Of a stretch of 64,000 nt of DNA, positions 34,901-42,358 are shown piece by piece. Source of the DNA: Candidula unifasciata. Lineage: Eukaryota > Mollusca > Gastropoda > Stylommatophora > Geomitridae. A program made the position numbers and the translations under genes. The stretch's first letter is position 1. The number at the start of each line of letters is the position of its first letter. The stretch lies in the NCBI GenBank assembly GCA_905116865.2, contig CAJHNH020000235.1, positions 234,501-298,500 of the forward strand. Reading direction: 5' to 3'. The notes under the pieces were generated by a model, which was not told the DNA's origin, searched no databases, and worked only from the letters and a program-made list of their open reading frames with translations.

Positions 34901-36783
34901 ATGTTGAATTAAGAGTCGACATCATAGCACTCTAGACACACAATGTGGGGAGGTTACCAGGGGATCTGGTCAGGGTTCAATACCCAAGGTTACCAGGGGA
35001 TCTGGTCAGGGTTCGATACCCAAGGTTACCAGGGGATCTGGTCAGGGTTCGACACTCAAGGGAAAGATGAAATGGATATTTAATCAGACTGGTGTACTGG
35101 TGCCTTCGTAATTGGAACTCTTTGCTTGCTGCTGAAGATCAGGACAGAGGGCTTATGGGAGTGTCCAGAGTGCTGTTCAACATTGATCCTGTTTTTAACT
35201 GGATACCAGCGGTTGTTGAGACATTTATTTCTTTATTAAAGTCTGAAGTTGAGAGTATCGATGTCATTGCTCTAGGTTTTATTCCATAGGACACGTCCTC
35301 CTTCACCCAGCAGCTGGACAACTACTAAAAGTGTCACAGCAGGTACAGATTCTGTAGCTCCAGCTTGTTTCCAAGGATCTCAAATAATTGCCCTTATGAA
35401 TCAAGACTGTGAAATGAGGCCACAGCCTTCAGATTACAAGGCAGACAGCTTGGCCACAGAGACCTCCGGATTTCTGTATAATTTTTCAAGCAATTCAAAG
35501 CTATATGTACCACGATAAATCAGTTCCATCAAGATTTGTGCAGACAAAAAGATATGGTCATTAACCTGTGTTTTCCTTTTTAAAAAGGGCAGTTAATTTC
35601 AAAGCAAGAGACAGAGGCAGACAGCTTAGCCAGAGATGTCTGCAGATTTCTGTATCATTTCTGAAGCACGTTGAAGCAATATACACCATGATATATCACT
35701 TCAGTATTTGTGCAGACAAAAAGATATGGTTGTAAACCTGTGTTGGCCCTGGTAAATCAGGCAGTTAATTTTGAACATAATTGATTTTGTTTTTCAGTGA
35801 TTAATTTATTCGCTTTATTTTTTAAATTTAGAATTAAGATCACAGCAGTCGGAACATTCCCATAAGTGCTCCATCCCCATCTTCAGCAGCAAGTGCAGAA
35901 TTCTAGTTCTGATGAAACCAATAACTGTCTGATTGTTTATTCTTCTCAATTTCCCCCTGAGCGTTGGCCACTCTTTGGTCACTCCTAGCAACACCATATA
36001 TTTATTCATTTGTATATTTATATGCACCTGACGAGATACAGAAAAATATTAGTCTTTCCTTTTGAGCCTAAGGTGGTGCCGCATAGGGCAGAGGTCATAG
36101 CTTTCCATGTATGATGGTTCGTTGCCACCTGTTTTAGGTCTTGGATGTTTGTTAGGCCCACGGTTGACCCTCCCTGATGATGGTTCTATGCGTGGTCTCT
36201 TTTGGTCTTTCCCGCTTTCTTTTCCCTTACAGTTTCCATATGAGGGCTTGATGGGAAGGTCTTGTCTTGTCCATTCTGAGTGCATGGCTGATGTAGTTCC
36301 AGCGGTGCTTTCTTATAAAACTGAATACCTTATCTTGCTTGATCTCTTGTCTTATTTGCGTATTGGATCTGAAATCTGTCTAGTGGAGATTAAGTATTCT
36401 TCTGAGACATTTGTTCTCAAAATTGTCGATTTTTTTATTTTTATTTTGAGCTGCCGTTGCTTTCCAGCTCTAAATTAACACTGGAATAGAGTGGTCAGTT
36501 TTTTTTCTTCTTCTTCCTCCTAGTTCAGTATTTATTTATTATTTCAGCCAAACACGTTGAGGAGAGCACTCCAAAGCTGGCAGTCCTAATTCCGACAAAA
36601 TCTGACAACCGGATACGAATGAAACCGAAGATGCTGTCCCTCCAACCAACCGTTCCCAGATCGCCGCTGTGTGTAGTGCAGAATTCTCACCGGATCTTGT
36701 CCAACCACCGCCACAACTCCGTGAAGTCCAAGTCTAACCATACAAACAACATGGTGCTCGATAAGGAGAATGTCTTTCATTGA
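22641..36783 (+). CDS. CDCA3: CDCA3/TOME-1-like gene, complete spliced coding span (five exons, 338 aa)
   Basis: Coding parts: 22641-22965, 30283-30408, 31482-31630, 34410-34590, 36548-36783. They sum to 1017 nt, and all phases agree (1, 1, 0, 1). CDCA3 is a cytosolic regulator of mitotic entry, reported to promote Wee1 turnover with an SCF ligase and to be destroyed by APC/C-Cdh1. The order of marks here is N-terminal DPRSP/RTP repeats, a PRSPL motif (297-301) and a KEN box (333-335) close to the end, the same order as in human CDCA3 (268 aa). The middle is divergent and acidic, with a Cys-Asp repeat in exon 4. Intron 1 (7.3 kb) holds two large tandem arrays. The upstream untranslated exon is not established. 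Confidence 0.87.
23409..27255. mobile_element. hAT-family element with internal 31-bp satellite (3.85 kb)
   Basis: The left end (CAACGGTTCTAAACCTGTGG, GGGTCGAACGACCC, GTGGTCGCC) and right end (complement of GTCTCAACCTTCCAAATGC) are hAT-type termini, related to the 188-bp copy at 5867-6054 and to the SPIN/URR1 style CAG-GGTTCTCAACC family as I remember it. Between them about 118 copies of GGGTCACCACAACATGAGGA plus ACTGTATTAAA fill nearly the whole element. CTCTA follows or precedes both ends (23401, 27256), a partial 8-bp target duplication. Confidence 0.85.
27440..27960. repeat. 26-bp minisatellite (about 20 copies)
   Basis: Tandem CCATCATGTTACTTGTTATC plus CTTTAA in CDCA3 intron 1, with few variants, so recently amplified or homogenised. 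Confidence 0.97.
28005..28300 (-). mobile_element. LINE-A-type RNase H fragment
   Basis: The complement carries pieces equivalent to the RNase H region of LINE-A (positions around DSK-SMLKK and the GNERADRL block), highly degraded. Confidence 0.55.
28545..28760 (+). mobile_element. LINE-C RT C-terminal fragment
   Basis: The frame MRSSRVKWLGHIERMSDDRE then VKTVNTREMK...RPQGRPRR-WRDNVQTGLQTLGV. A sister copy lies at 49970-50210 (-). Confidence 0.85.
28800..29345 (+). mobile_element. LINE-D 3' end with 43-bp VNTR (about 8 copies)
   Basis: Degraded RT end, then GCAAGACAAACCATGACACT leading into tandem ACCACGACACTGGGCTACAA / CCTGGTATCAGTGAGACGAC units. It ends GACAAAAGAAGAAG. The same arrangement recurs at 60060-62160. 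Confidence 0.85.
29360..29530 (+). mobile_element. tRNA-like SINE fragments
   Basis: AGAGGCTGGCCGAACGATTA and a B-box-like CCCAGGTTCAAATCC form a tRNA-like head. A second piece (CACTGGCCGCATAACCTTAA) resembles 38980-39040. Confidence 0.5.
29530..29665. repeat. C-rich minisatellite
   Basis: Repeats of CCCCTCCCTACTCACACCCC with G in one position (CCGCC). Confidence 0.9.
29690..30240 (-). mobile_element. LINE-F RT C-terminal fragment
   Basis: The - strand reads MPVLLYGAECWRMTKKDAHK, LSTFHHTCLRRIIKIFWPDT, ITKRRWKWLGHVMRM and GAPKNIMET. This is a canonical RT thumb/C-terminus of an RTE-like or related LINE. The 3' end is on the low-coordinate side. A + strand relative lies at 62955-63230. Confidence 0.88.
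30283..30408 (+). CDS. CDCA3: CDCA3-like protein, coding exon 2
   Basis: 42 codons' worth of sequence between the acceptor TGTTCCAG (30282) and donor GTATGCC (30409), phase 1 at both ends. The peptide includes VVVRRNVVSTNHTEESG and LKSYLELASQLPVFESNLG. The acceptor is a NAGNAG tandem (CCAGCAG), so a second acceptor at 30285 would remove one residue (Ala109) without shifting frame. Confidence 0.82.
30480..30712 (+). mobile_element. SINE family C copy
   Basis: Blocks TTTGTAATGCCAGTGTGCCG, GGCAAACTACTAAATGTAAA, and GGTTCTGCAACGTCCTGTAA, as in 63445-63690. Confidence 0.75.
30764..31075 (-). mobile_element. LINE-A 3' end with 40-bp tandem repeat
   Basis: The minus strand starts with the LINE-A end (CATAAGCGCTCCGTCCCCAT on +). 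The next element segment, CCAGTAGTTGTCTGATTGTA plus CAATCCTTGTTAGAGTGACA, is repeated about five times instead of once. Confidence 0.8.
31095..31420. repeat. Degenerate 36-bp minisatellite
   Basis: Repeats of CCCTATATGTGACATCTGAA plus ACCCACACGGGGAAA, about nine units, in CDCA3 intron 2. Confidence 0.9.
31482..31630 (+). CDS. CDCA3: CDCA3-like protein, coding exon 3
   Basis: Acceptor TTTCTTGTCAG (31481), donor GTAGGG (31631). 149 nt, entering in phase 1 and leaving in phase 0. The peptide KTMPPLEKPESGEAGSLLES then PESAETVSSPENPES is rich in Pro, Glu, Ser and Thr (PEST-like) and contains SP sites. This fits a short-lived, phosphorylated protein. Confidence 0.82.
31845..32900 (-). mobile_element. 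LINE-A copy, 5' truncated, with RNase H domain remnants
   Basis: The 3' end is at about 31845 (CGACATTACAGCACTCGGAG on +). Upstream on the - strand an RNase H region shows TSSSRMEVEAVTAAFRWIEN and VIVTDSQSML, i.e. the Glu and Asp positions of RNase H. The region between has frameshifts. Confidence 0.8.
32985..33290 (-). mobile_element. LINE RT C-terminal fragment (minus strand)
   Basis: The complement encodes an end with TILKGKVKGKGARGGQRYKW and EDYIKRWM-like sequence, followed by REYNQEKR: a LINE ORF2 C-terminus of another family. Confidence 0.6.
33275..33840 (+). mobile_element. LINE-B copy (RT thumb and 3' end)
   Basis: Frame RRMAIAMQRKNSLKSLWLST, then ILRACIFPVATYGCESWT, FELKCYRKIPRISWTKK, IKEDWLINSILSRKLKYFGH. 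It ends in CTACATGATGATGATGA. 5' truncated, lies in CDCA3 intron 3, and is the best-preserved LINE-B piece here. Confidence 0.9.
34319..34372 (+). mobile_element. Short LINE-A terminal fragment
   Basis: GAGCATCTGTGGAGATGTCT and GTGCTGATTCTGA-like sequence match the final ELWECPECCD-type codons of LINE-A. It follows TTTGCTTTAG, which could be mistaken for an exon acceptor. Confidence 0.6.
34410..34590 (+). CDS. CDCA3: CDCA3-like protein, coding exon 4, with acidic Cys repeat
   Basis: Acceptor AACTATTTCAG (34409), donor GTAAGT (34591). 181 nt, phase 0 in and phase 1 out. The peptide DLKSFGDLEDAVALDIIDTE is followed by an acidic stretch with Cys at residues 221, 225, 231, 237 and 243; the last four are six apart (GCDDNAGCDDDAGC then VKDDGCED). 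The DNA shows an 18-bp near-repeat starting GGATGTGACGA. I know of no such repeat in vertebrate CDCA3. Confidence 0.82.
34625..34880 (+). mobile_element. LINE RT fragment
   Basis: Frame VVRNRLLACYIQPVLTYGFE then FWTIKKL is an RT thumb. A sister block lies at 48535-48720. Confidence 0.7.
34903..35185. mobile_element. LINE-A fragments with 37-bp triplication
   Basis: 34903-34935 is the LINE-A end on the - strand. 34957-35060 repeats AGGTTACCAGGGGATCTGGT plus CAGGGTTCGATACCCAA three times, and the sequence to 35185 continues LINE-A on the + strand (GGAACTCTTTGCTTGCTGCT). Confidence 0.7.
35825..36000 (-). mobile_element. LINE-A 3' fragment
   Basis: The - strand ends HLLLKMGMEHLWECSDCCDL, the family C-terminus. 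Confidence 0.8.
36045..36480 (-). mobile_element. LINE RT C-terminal fragment
   Basis: The - strand contains pieces such as GNCKGKESGKDQKRPRIEPS and an upstream RT-like part with frameshifts. It lies just before CDCA3 exon 5. Confidence 0.5.
36548..36783 (+). CDS. CDCA3: CDCA3-like protein, last coding exon (KEN box)
   Basis: Acceptor TTTATTATTTCAG (36547). Enters in phase 1 and ends at TGA 36781-36783. The peptide is basic: KHVEESTPKLAVLIPTKSDN, then PRSPLCVVQNSHRIL and, at the very end, LDKENVFH. Human CDCA3 likewise has an RSPL motif and a C-terminal DKENxxFP-type KEN degron recognised by APC/C-Cdh1, so both motif and position are conserved. Confidence 0.88.
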
Positions 36784-36817
36784 TTCGGTTGTATCCGTCA
36801 GGCGTTGGTGGTAGGGT

Positions 36818-37050
36818 GAATAGATTGGGGCATTGATGGGAGATCATAGTGTAGCAACAGAAACAAGTAGATTTAATGAATAGACTGCAGGGCATGATGT
36901 GTGCTCATAGAATAATAGCAGACAGTGTGAATAGACTAGGGCTTGATGGGTGCTGAATTGCAACAGAGACAAGTAGACTAGGTGAATAGACTGGGGCGGT
37001 GATGTGAGTTCATAAACAACAGACAAGTAAATAAAATGAATAGACGTGAG
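36818..37050 (+). other. Probable CDCA3 3' UTR with degenerate repeat and AATAAA
   Basis: About three diverged units around GTGAATAGACTRGGG. AATAAA at 37030-37035 is the first good polyadenylation signal after the stop codon. Confidence 0.5.
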
Positions 37051-37584
37051 CAAAGAGGACTCGGTTGATAAAGTAGATATCTCAGAACACATCATGTCGT
37101 TGTTTTTGATTATTCCAATTTTTATTATTTTCTTAACTTCTTATGTTTTACTCAAACTTTTGAAGTCACAGAATTGTCACTGGAACATGTTTGGCACTGG
37201 TAGCTAGGTGTTAAAATGAATATGTTAATGTACAACTACTTTATATCTGTAAAGAACCAACGTGTGCCTTGTACAATCCCGTGTGATAATTTGACATAAT
37301 TTGTGCCTTATTGCTAACACATCTTGTTATTTTTGATCACAATCTCTTTACATTTTGAAGTGTGACCGGCAAATTTTATCATCTTCACAAGTTGTGTGTG
37401 TTCTGAATTCAGAAAATAGCACAGTAATAGGTTCTCTCAAAATACCTCATTTTATTTGTTTCTGCTGATGTTTTATTGGGGTGGGGGGGGTGGGGGAGTG
37501 TTTTTGATGGTTTTATTCAATTGTATTTTTGATAGCCTGCTGCAAGATGTCCATATGTGATGTCATGTTAGAGGGATTTAAAAA

Positions 37585-37861
37585 AAAGTAAAGTTCCTTT
37601 TTCACGCCTTTCGGTGCATCGGGCATATGGGCAGAGCGTCCCATATTTTTACAGACCATCAGCACTCTGTGGGTAATGTGGTCAGCATTACGCCGGCTGA
37701 CTTTACTTTCCCAGGACAGCCCATCCTGGTACCCATTTTAGGCTGGGTCGACCTGCGACGTCCCATACCATGACAAAGATCCACGCAGCCTGCAGTGAGT
37801 TTCGATCGCGGTATGCTGGCTTACGAGTCGGACTCGCAACGCCTTAGCCACGGACGCCGCT
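37585..37861 (-). mobile_element. SINE S1-related copy
   Basis: AAAAGTAAAGT tail complement, GTGGGTAATGTGGTCAGCAT, GGCTGGGTCGACCTGCGACG, and a tRNA-like head at 37795-37861. Nearly parallel to 9345-9640. Confidence 0.85.
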
Positions 37862-38344
37862 ATGTTAGAGGGATGGTTAAAATATATAATGTTTTTCCTG
37901 TGTGGCTTCCGGAAGTCCCTTTGGAGGGGGCTGGGGAGGGGGGGGGAGACCTACTGCTTCACCAATTCCTGTTCAGCGGTTGTAAACTCCGACCGCAAGG
38001 TTGTGATTGTTTGTCCACTAGTGAACCTTGTTTTAGAACTTGTGCTTTGCGTCTACATCCTTTTTTCCCCCCACAATTTTATACAAAAGTGGCATATTCG
38101 TCGGCAAACAGTTGATTTCACACCTTTCAGGCTGATGTACTTCGAAGGAAACATTGCTAAACAGTCAGCACTGATGGCATCCTTATTGGGGCCCCGAAAT
38201 ACAACACGGAAAGTGTTTGCTGAGACCAGATGTGTTTAGCCGGACGAGGCAGACATCGCAGCCTAGCTGGTATTGTCTGTACCAGCCCTGTCTGAGTTTT
38301 CCTGCTGCGTTGTAGGTCGGAGAGTGCTGCTGTCATGACTAAAT

Positions 38345-39200
38345 TGTCGTCATCAATCGGCATGTCCTTTACAGAATGTCGCTCTCGTCGCGGCACGCCT
38401 CTAATTATTTTTTTCTCTTTCATGGCCAGTGCATCTTCACTCTCTTGTACCCACGTTCGTAGCGGTCTGCCTTTACCCCCCCCATCGCTGTTCTTTCTCC
38501 CCGTGTGCGTTCCGCGGCCCTATTGTGCGGGGGAAAACAAGAATAGACCCAATGCCTGTCCAAAAGCATGAACAACTAATTAGAAGCTTCCTTCGAAGTC
38601 AGAGTAAATCTGCCTGAGAGGCAAGGAACCATCAGCATGCATGCAAATGAGTCAGGCTTGTGAAACGGATGTGCATTCAACACTCAGCTTCTGGAACAGG
38701 ACCAGAGTCCAGAAGTGGATGAACAACCACAGTTTACAACCCGTGAATAAGAAGACTGTTCTTTCCAGGCCACCGTGACATTTGACAGTGGCAAAATACC
38801 TCATCGTTCCGAACAAGATGCTCTTTATGAGCCAGTTCTCCTTGATGCTCGAATCTTGTAGGATGTCAGTGTTTTCCTTCTTCTCAGTCCACATTAGTAT
38901 CAGAAATTGTCTGTAACATTTCAGTTCAACTGGGGGATTTTTTTTTCTAACGAGGCTAAATAAAATCCTCACTTTCCCATTTGTGGCGACAGCACTAGCC
39001 GTGCGGCCGTAAATCCCCAGGCTTAAAGACCAACCTGCCTACACAGCAAAAGTGGTTTAACAAAGGCAGTAATTCAGCGTTTAAAAATTGTCTTCTTCAA
39101 ATTTTAGTTTAAGAGCTTAGATTTTTGTGGGTTCAGTGATTGAATAAGAGTCCGTGACTGACATCCATCAGTAGCCACAGGAAAGATGCATGATCTCAAA
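38345..39200 (-). mobile_element. LINE-B copy split by a family-A insertion
   Basis: 38345-38487 (-) is the 3' end; 38766-39200 (-) holds RT blocks CIFPVATDGC, LKCYRQF, SSIKENWLIKSILF and KCHGGLERT. They are separated by family A at 38498-38755, flanked by CTGTTCTTTC on both sides. Confidence 0.88.
38498..38755 (+). mobile_element. SINE-like family A, complete insertion with 10-bp target duplication
   Basis: Flanking CTGTTCTTTC at 38488-38497 and 38756-38765. It starts CCCCGTGTGCGTTCCGCGG and ends GTGAATAAGAAGA. The clean duplication defines the element as 258 bp. Confidence 0.9.
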
Positions 39201-39519
39201 ATGTTTACTTTAACCCGTTTGCAGAAGTTGTACTGTAGGTTCTTACTGCCGCGTAGTCTCTGGGATGTTGAACCAAGTATTTTTCTGACTTCTTGTTTAT
39301 GCAGTCTCCACAATAGTCTGATGACAACATCAGGGTGTAGATGATTGTAAGAGAACCACATGTCCAACGAATGTTGAGTCATTTTTATTTGTTTATATAA
39401 TGATAATACAAAGATCAAAGAAACAAAATCTACTTATTATATATACACATACTTTAATGTTTGTATTGATAATTGCTACATGTATGTATGTATATACATT
39501 ACTTAAATGTCTAAACAAT

Positions 39520-39765
39520 GGCTTGTATTATCATTTTGATGACAAATAAGAAGGTGGTATACTGGGCACACCTGGAGACACATACAGAGAATTGCAAAAC
39601 AGGCACTGAGATAAGAAACAAATGGACTGAGGACGTCAGAAACCCTGAGATGAATGTTGTTAGACCAAGGGACAGGACTGGATTCCATCTACGATATCAA
39701 GGAAATTGCACAACTTGGAACAGAATGGAGAACAAACTGAGCCCCGTGTGACCTCAAGTGGAACA
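39520..39765 (+). mobile_element. LINE-E 3' end
   Basis: Contains GACTGGATTCCATCTACGAT and GGAACAGAATGGAGAACAAA, parallel to 45820-45950 and 59235-59290. Confidence 0.75.
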
Positions 39766-39769
39766 ACAA

Positions 39770-39985
39770 CAACAAGATAATGATATATAGTGCATAACAA
39801 GATGATAATGATATATTGTTGCACAACAACAAGATGATGATGATATATTGTTGCACAACAACAAGATGATGATGATATATTGTTGCACAACAACAAGATG
39901 ATGATGATATATTGTTGCACAACAACAAGATGATAATGATATATATATTGTTGCACAACAAGATGATAATGATATATAGTTGCAA
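39770..39985. repeat. 32-bp minisatellite at a LINE-E tail
   Basis: Tandem CAACAACAAGATGATGATGA plus TATATTGTTGCA, about seven units, starting right after the LINE-E end. Confidence 0.92.
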
Positions 39986-40156
39986 ATCCTGTTCAGGATG
40001 CAACAAATCTACCCAGTTGACTCTTGTGCTGTTTTTCTAAGCAGTTTTACAATCAGTAGTTTGCCACTGCTTTCTGAACGGCACAGCGCTTATAATAAAG
40101 TATTTTCAAAGGGTGTGCACGCCTGCCATACCATTGTCAATATAAAGTCCATTAGG

Positions 40157-40405
40157 TCCCCCCGTGTGGGTTCCGGGGCCCCATTGTGGGGGAGACAAGA
40201 ATAGCCCCACTGTCTCCCCAACAAGCATGTCATAAGAGTCGACTTATTGGGGACTTTCTTCGAAGTCAGAGTGCATCTGCCTGAGACACAAGGAACAACA
40301 GTCAGATCTATGAAACGTATGCGCAAGCAACATTCAGTTTCCGAGCCCAGAAGTGGACGAACAACCAGAACTTTCCGCCGGAGTTTATAGCCAGTGAACG
40401 CCAAG
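40157..40405 (+). mobile_element. SINE-like family A, complete insertion with 12-bp target duplication
   Basis: AAGTCCATTAGG (40145-40156) and AAGTTCATTAGG (40406-40417) flank a 249-bp element. Family A head CCCGTGTGGGTTCCGGGG; ends GAACGCCAAG. Confidence 0.88.
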
Positions 40406-40440
40406 AAGTTCATTAGGAATTTTATTCAGAGATTTTCCAT

Positions 40441-40695
40441 ATGATCTGTTTTGTGTGCGGAGTAGCTAGACATTCACTGCGGATCGGAAGGTCGTGGGTT
40501 CGCTCCCTAGCGGAGCCGGACTTTTTTCAAAAGGGACCTTGGCTCCCAGGTAGACCCAGCCTTGAGTGGGTACCGGGAAGTAAAGGCGGCCAGCATGATG
40601 CTGACATCACTCATCTTGTGCCGATTAGTCTGTAAAATATAGGTCTAGCCCTATATGCCTAAAGGCGTGGAAAAGGATCTTTACTTACTTACTGT
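40441..40695 (+). mobile_element. SINE family S1 copy
   Basis: Degenerate head with GTCGTGGGTTCGCTCCC, body CCTTGAGTGGGTACCGGGAA, tail TCTAGCCCTATATGCC and a TTACT-rich end. Confidence 0.85.
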
Positions 40696-40839
40696 TTTGT
40701 GTGCGTGGGTGTGTCATAACAAAGTTCAAATGTTCACTAATCATTTTGATGACACTTATTCTGTAAATAAAAGTTTATAATTTTCTTCTCCTCTTCTTGT
40801 ATGACAGAGGTTCTCAACGTTTTGGAACTGCAAGCCCTT

Positions 40840-40905
40840 TTTATAATTACTATTTTATGCGGAGCCCTTTTTATAATTACTATTTTATGCGGAGCCCTTT
40901 TAAAG
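40840..40905. repeat. 30-bp duplication
   Basis: CCTTTTTATAATTACTATTT plus TATGCGGAGC twice in tandem. Confidence 0.85.
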
Positions 40906-40914
40906 TGATTAGAA

Positions 40915-41235
40915 AGGATTATCATCATAGCACTCCGGACAGATCCATAGCTGCTCCGATCTTCTCCTCAAAAGCTTCACAAGTGTAAAACGACTGATGA
41001 CGCCTGTTCTGTGTTGGTTAATGAAACGTCTTGTCCCCTTAGTGAAATGTTCATTTCTTGCAGCTCCAGGCTGCACCCCCATGTCCACAAGTCTAGACAG
41101 GGATATGGAGTCATGTCCTTCGGCGTGCTCCTCGGTACGGTAAGTGCAGCGCATGGTATTGATAACATCACTTCTGTCTAGTACTGGGCCAGCCATAGCA
41201 ACCGCAGTGTCAGCAAGATCCTTTAGAAGTAATGT
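40915..41235 (-). mobile_element. LINE-A-related 3' fragment with open frame
   Basis: The - strand frame of about 110 codons ends RSEQLWICPECYDDNPF, preceded by TRRFINQHRTGVISRFTLVK. It is a diverged subfamily relative to 17311-17774. Confidence 0.8.
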
Positions 41236-41239
41236 TAGG

Positions 41240-42148
41240 GAGCCGAGGAAGAAAACGGGGTACACAGTAAGGTAATGTAAAGTTAAAAAAAAAATCTAAA
41301 CAACTGTGTAATGCCCATGCAGTCTCTTTTTCTCTGTGTATACCAGCTCTAATTTCAGGAGGAAATCCAGGTTGTTTGTCCAATTCTAGGCTTTGTGGTT
41401 TTGTTCCAGAAGATAAGTTTTGCGAGGAAATGCATGTGACAGATTTGGTTTATCTGTTGATTCCTTGCCTCTCAGGCAGATGCAATTCCAAGGAAATTAT
41501 ATTTTATAAACTTTGAAATTCACAATGATCATCAGCAATATTTTTCTCAGCTATCTTCATACCGCCCAAAATGTGGCCATGCGTTTTTCTAGAGTTGCCT
41601 CTGGTGCTCCGTCCATATACAGTCCCTGGTGCTCGGTACATAAACATTCCCTGGTGCTCCATACGTACACAACCCCTGGTGCTCGGTACTCACACAGCTC
41701 CGTGGGGTACCAGCTGGGAACCGCCAGACACCTTGCCTTTCTCCTCTAGCGCTTTGGATGTCGGGGGAGAGGTTCCAGTTGTAGCTCTTCTGACTATGGA
41801 CACATCATCAAGCTGTCTAGCTTTACGACTCTCTTCCCTTGTGGTATATGCCTTGTATGGGATGGCATCACATGACATCCTAAGACAAACCATCACACCA
41901 AGAGGACAAACCATGAAAACGGACAACCTTCAAAATGGGTAAATCATCAAAGTGAGTGGACAAACCATCAGTGTGTGGATTTGTAAAAGTTGACCTAGAT
42001 CTCATGTCAACCCAGGCTAAACTGGGTGTGTGGAAATGGTCTGGAAAACACAGGCAACCAGAATGATACAGATCAGATCACCCTTCATGTGTTAATTTGT
42101 CTTAAAATGTATATATACTTAACTGATCCACTTTGGGTATTATACCCT
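41240..42148. other. Downstream flank of the ICAD-like gene
   Basis: No exon is supported. 41600-41705 holds four degenerate units of CCCTGGTGCTCGGTAC. A clear AATAAA for the minus-strand gene was not found near its stop codon. Confidence 0.5.
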
Positions 42149-42358
42149 TCACAAACTCTGATCTACTTTCCGCTTCTTCTCCATCGGACTGCCACTGGAA
42201 GATCTGGCCCGATGGTACAACTTGAGAAGGTCGGCAACCTCATTAGTCTGAGCGTGTTCATCAAGATGGCGCTGGCAAGCGGCCTGTACCGCCCGGGTGT
42301 ACCGCTCCGCTTGGCCCATTAATTCCGCCAGCTTTGACGTGTCATGGTCGACCAGTTG
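42149..42358 (-). CDS. DFFA: ICAD/DFF45-like protein, last coding exon (DFF-C domain end, NLS)
   Basis: On the - strand, acceptor TTATTCATTCAG then 69 codons and TGA (stop at 42149-42151). The peptide QLVDHDTSKLAELMGQAERY then TRAVQAACQRHLDEHAQ and VADLLKLYHRARSSS aligns with human DFFA (LVDAPCSDLAQELRQ...LQQVLDQREEVRQSKQLLQLY). It ends with a basic KKRKV cluster (205-209), a probable nuclear localisation signal. Enters in phase 0. Confidence 0.9.
   Translation of the reverse strand, partial: QLVDHDTSKLAELMGQAERYTRAVQAACQRHLDEHAQTNEVADLLKLYHRARSSSGSPMEKKRKVDQSL

Noticed and set aside
41355..41510. Possible exon after TCTAATTTCAG with Cys-rich frame
   Set aside because: The frame runs into a family-A fragment near 41457 and has no partner exon or family match.
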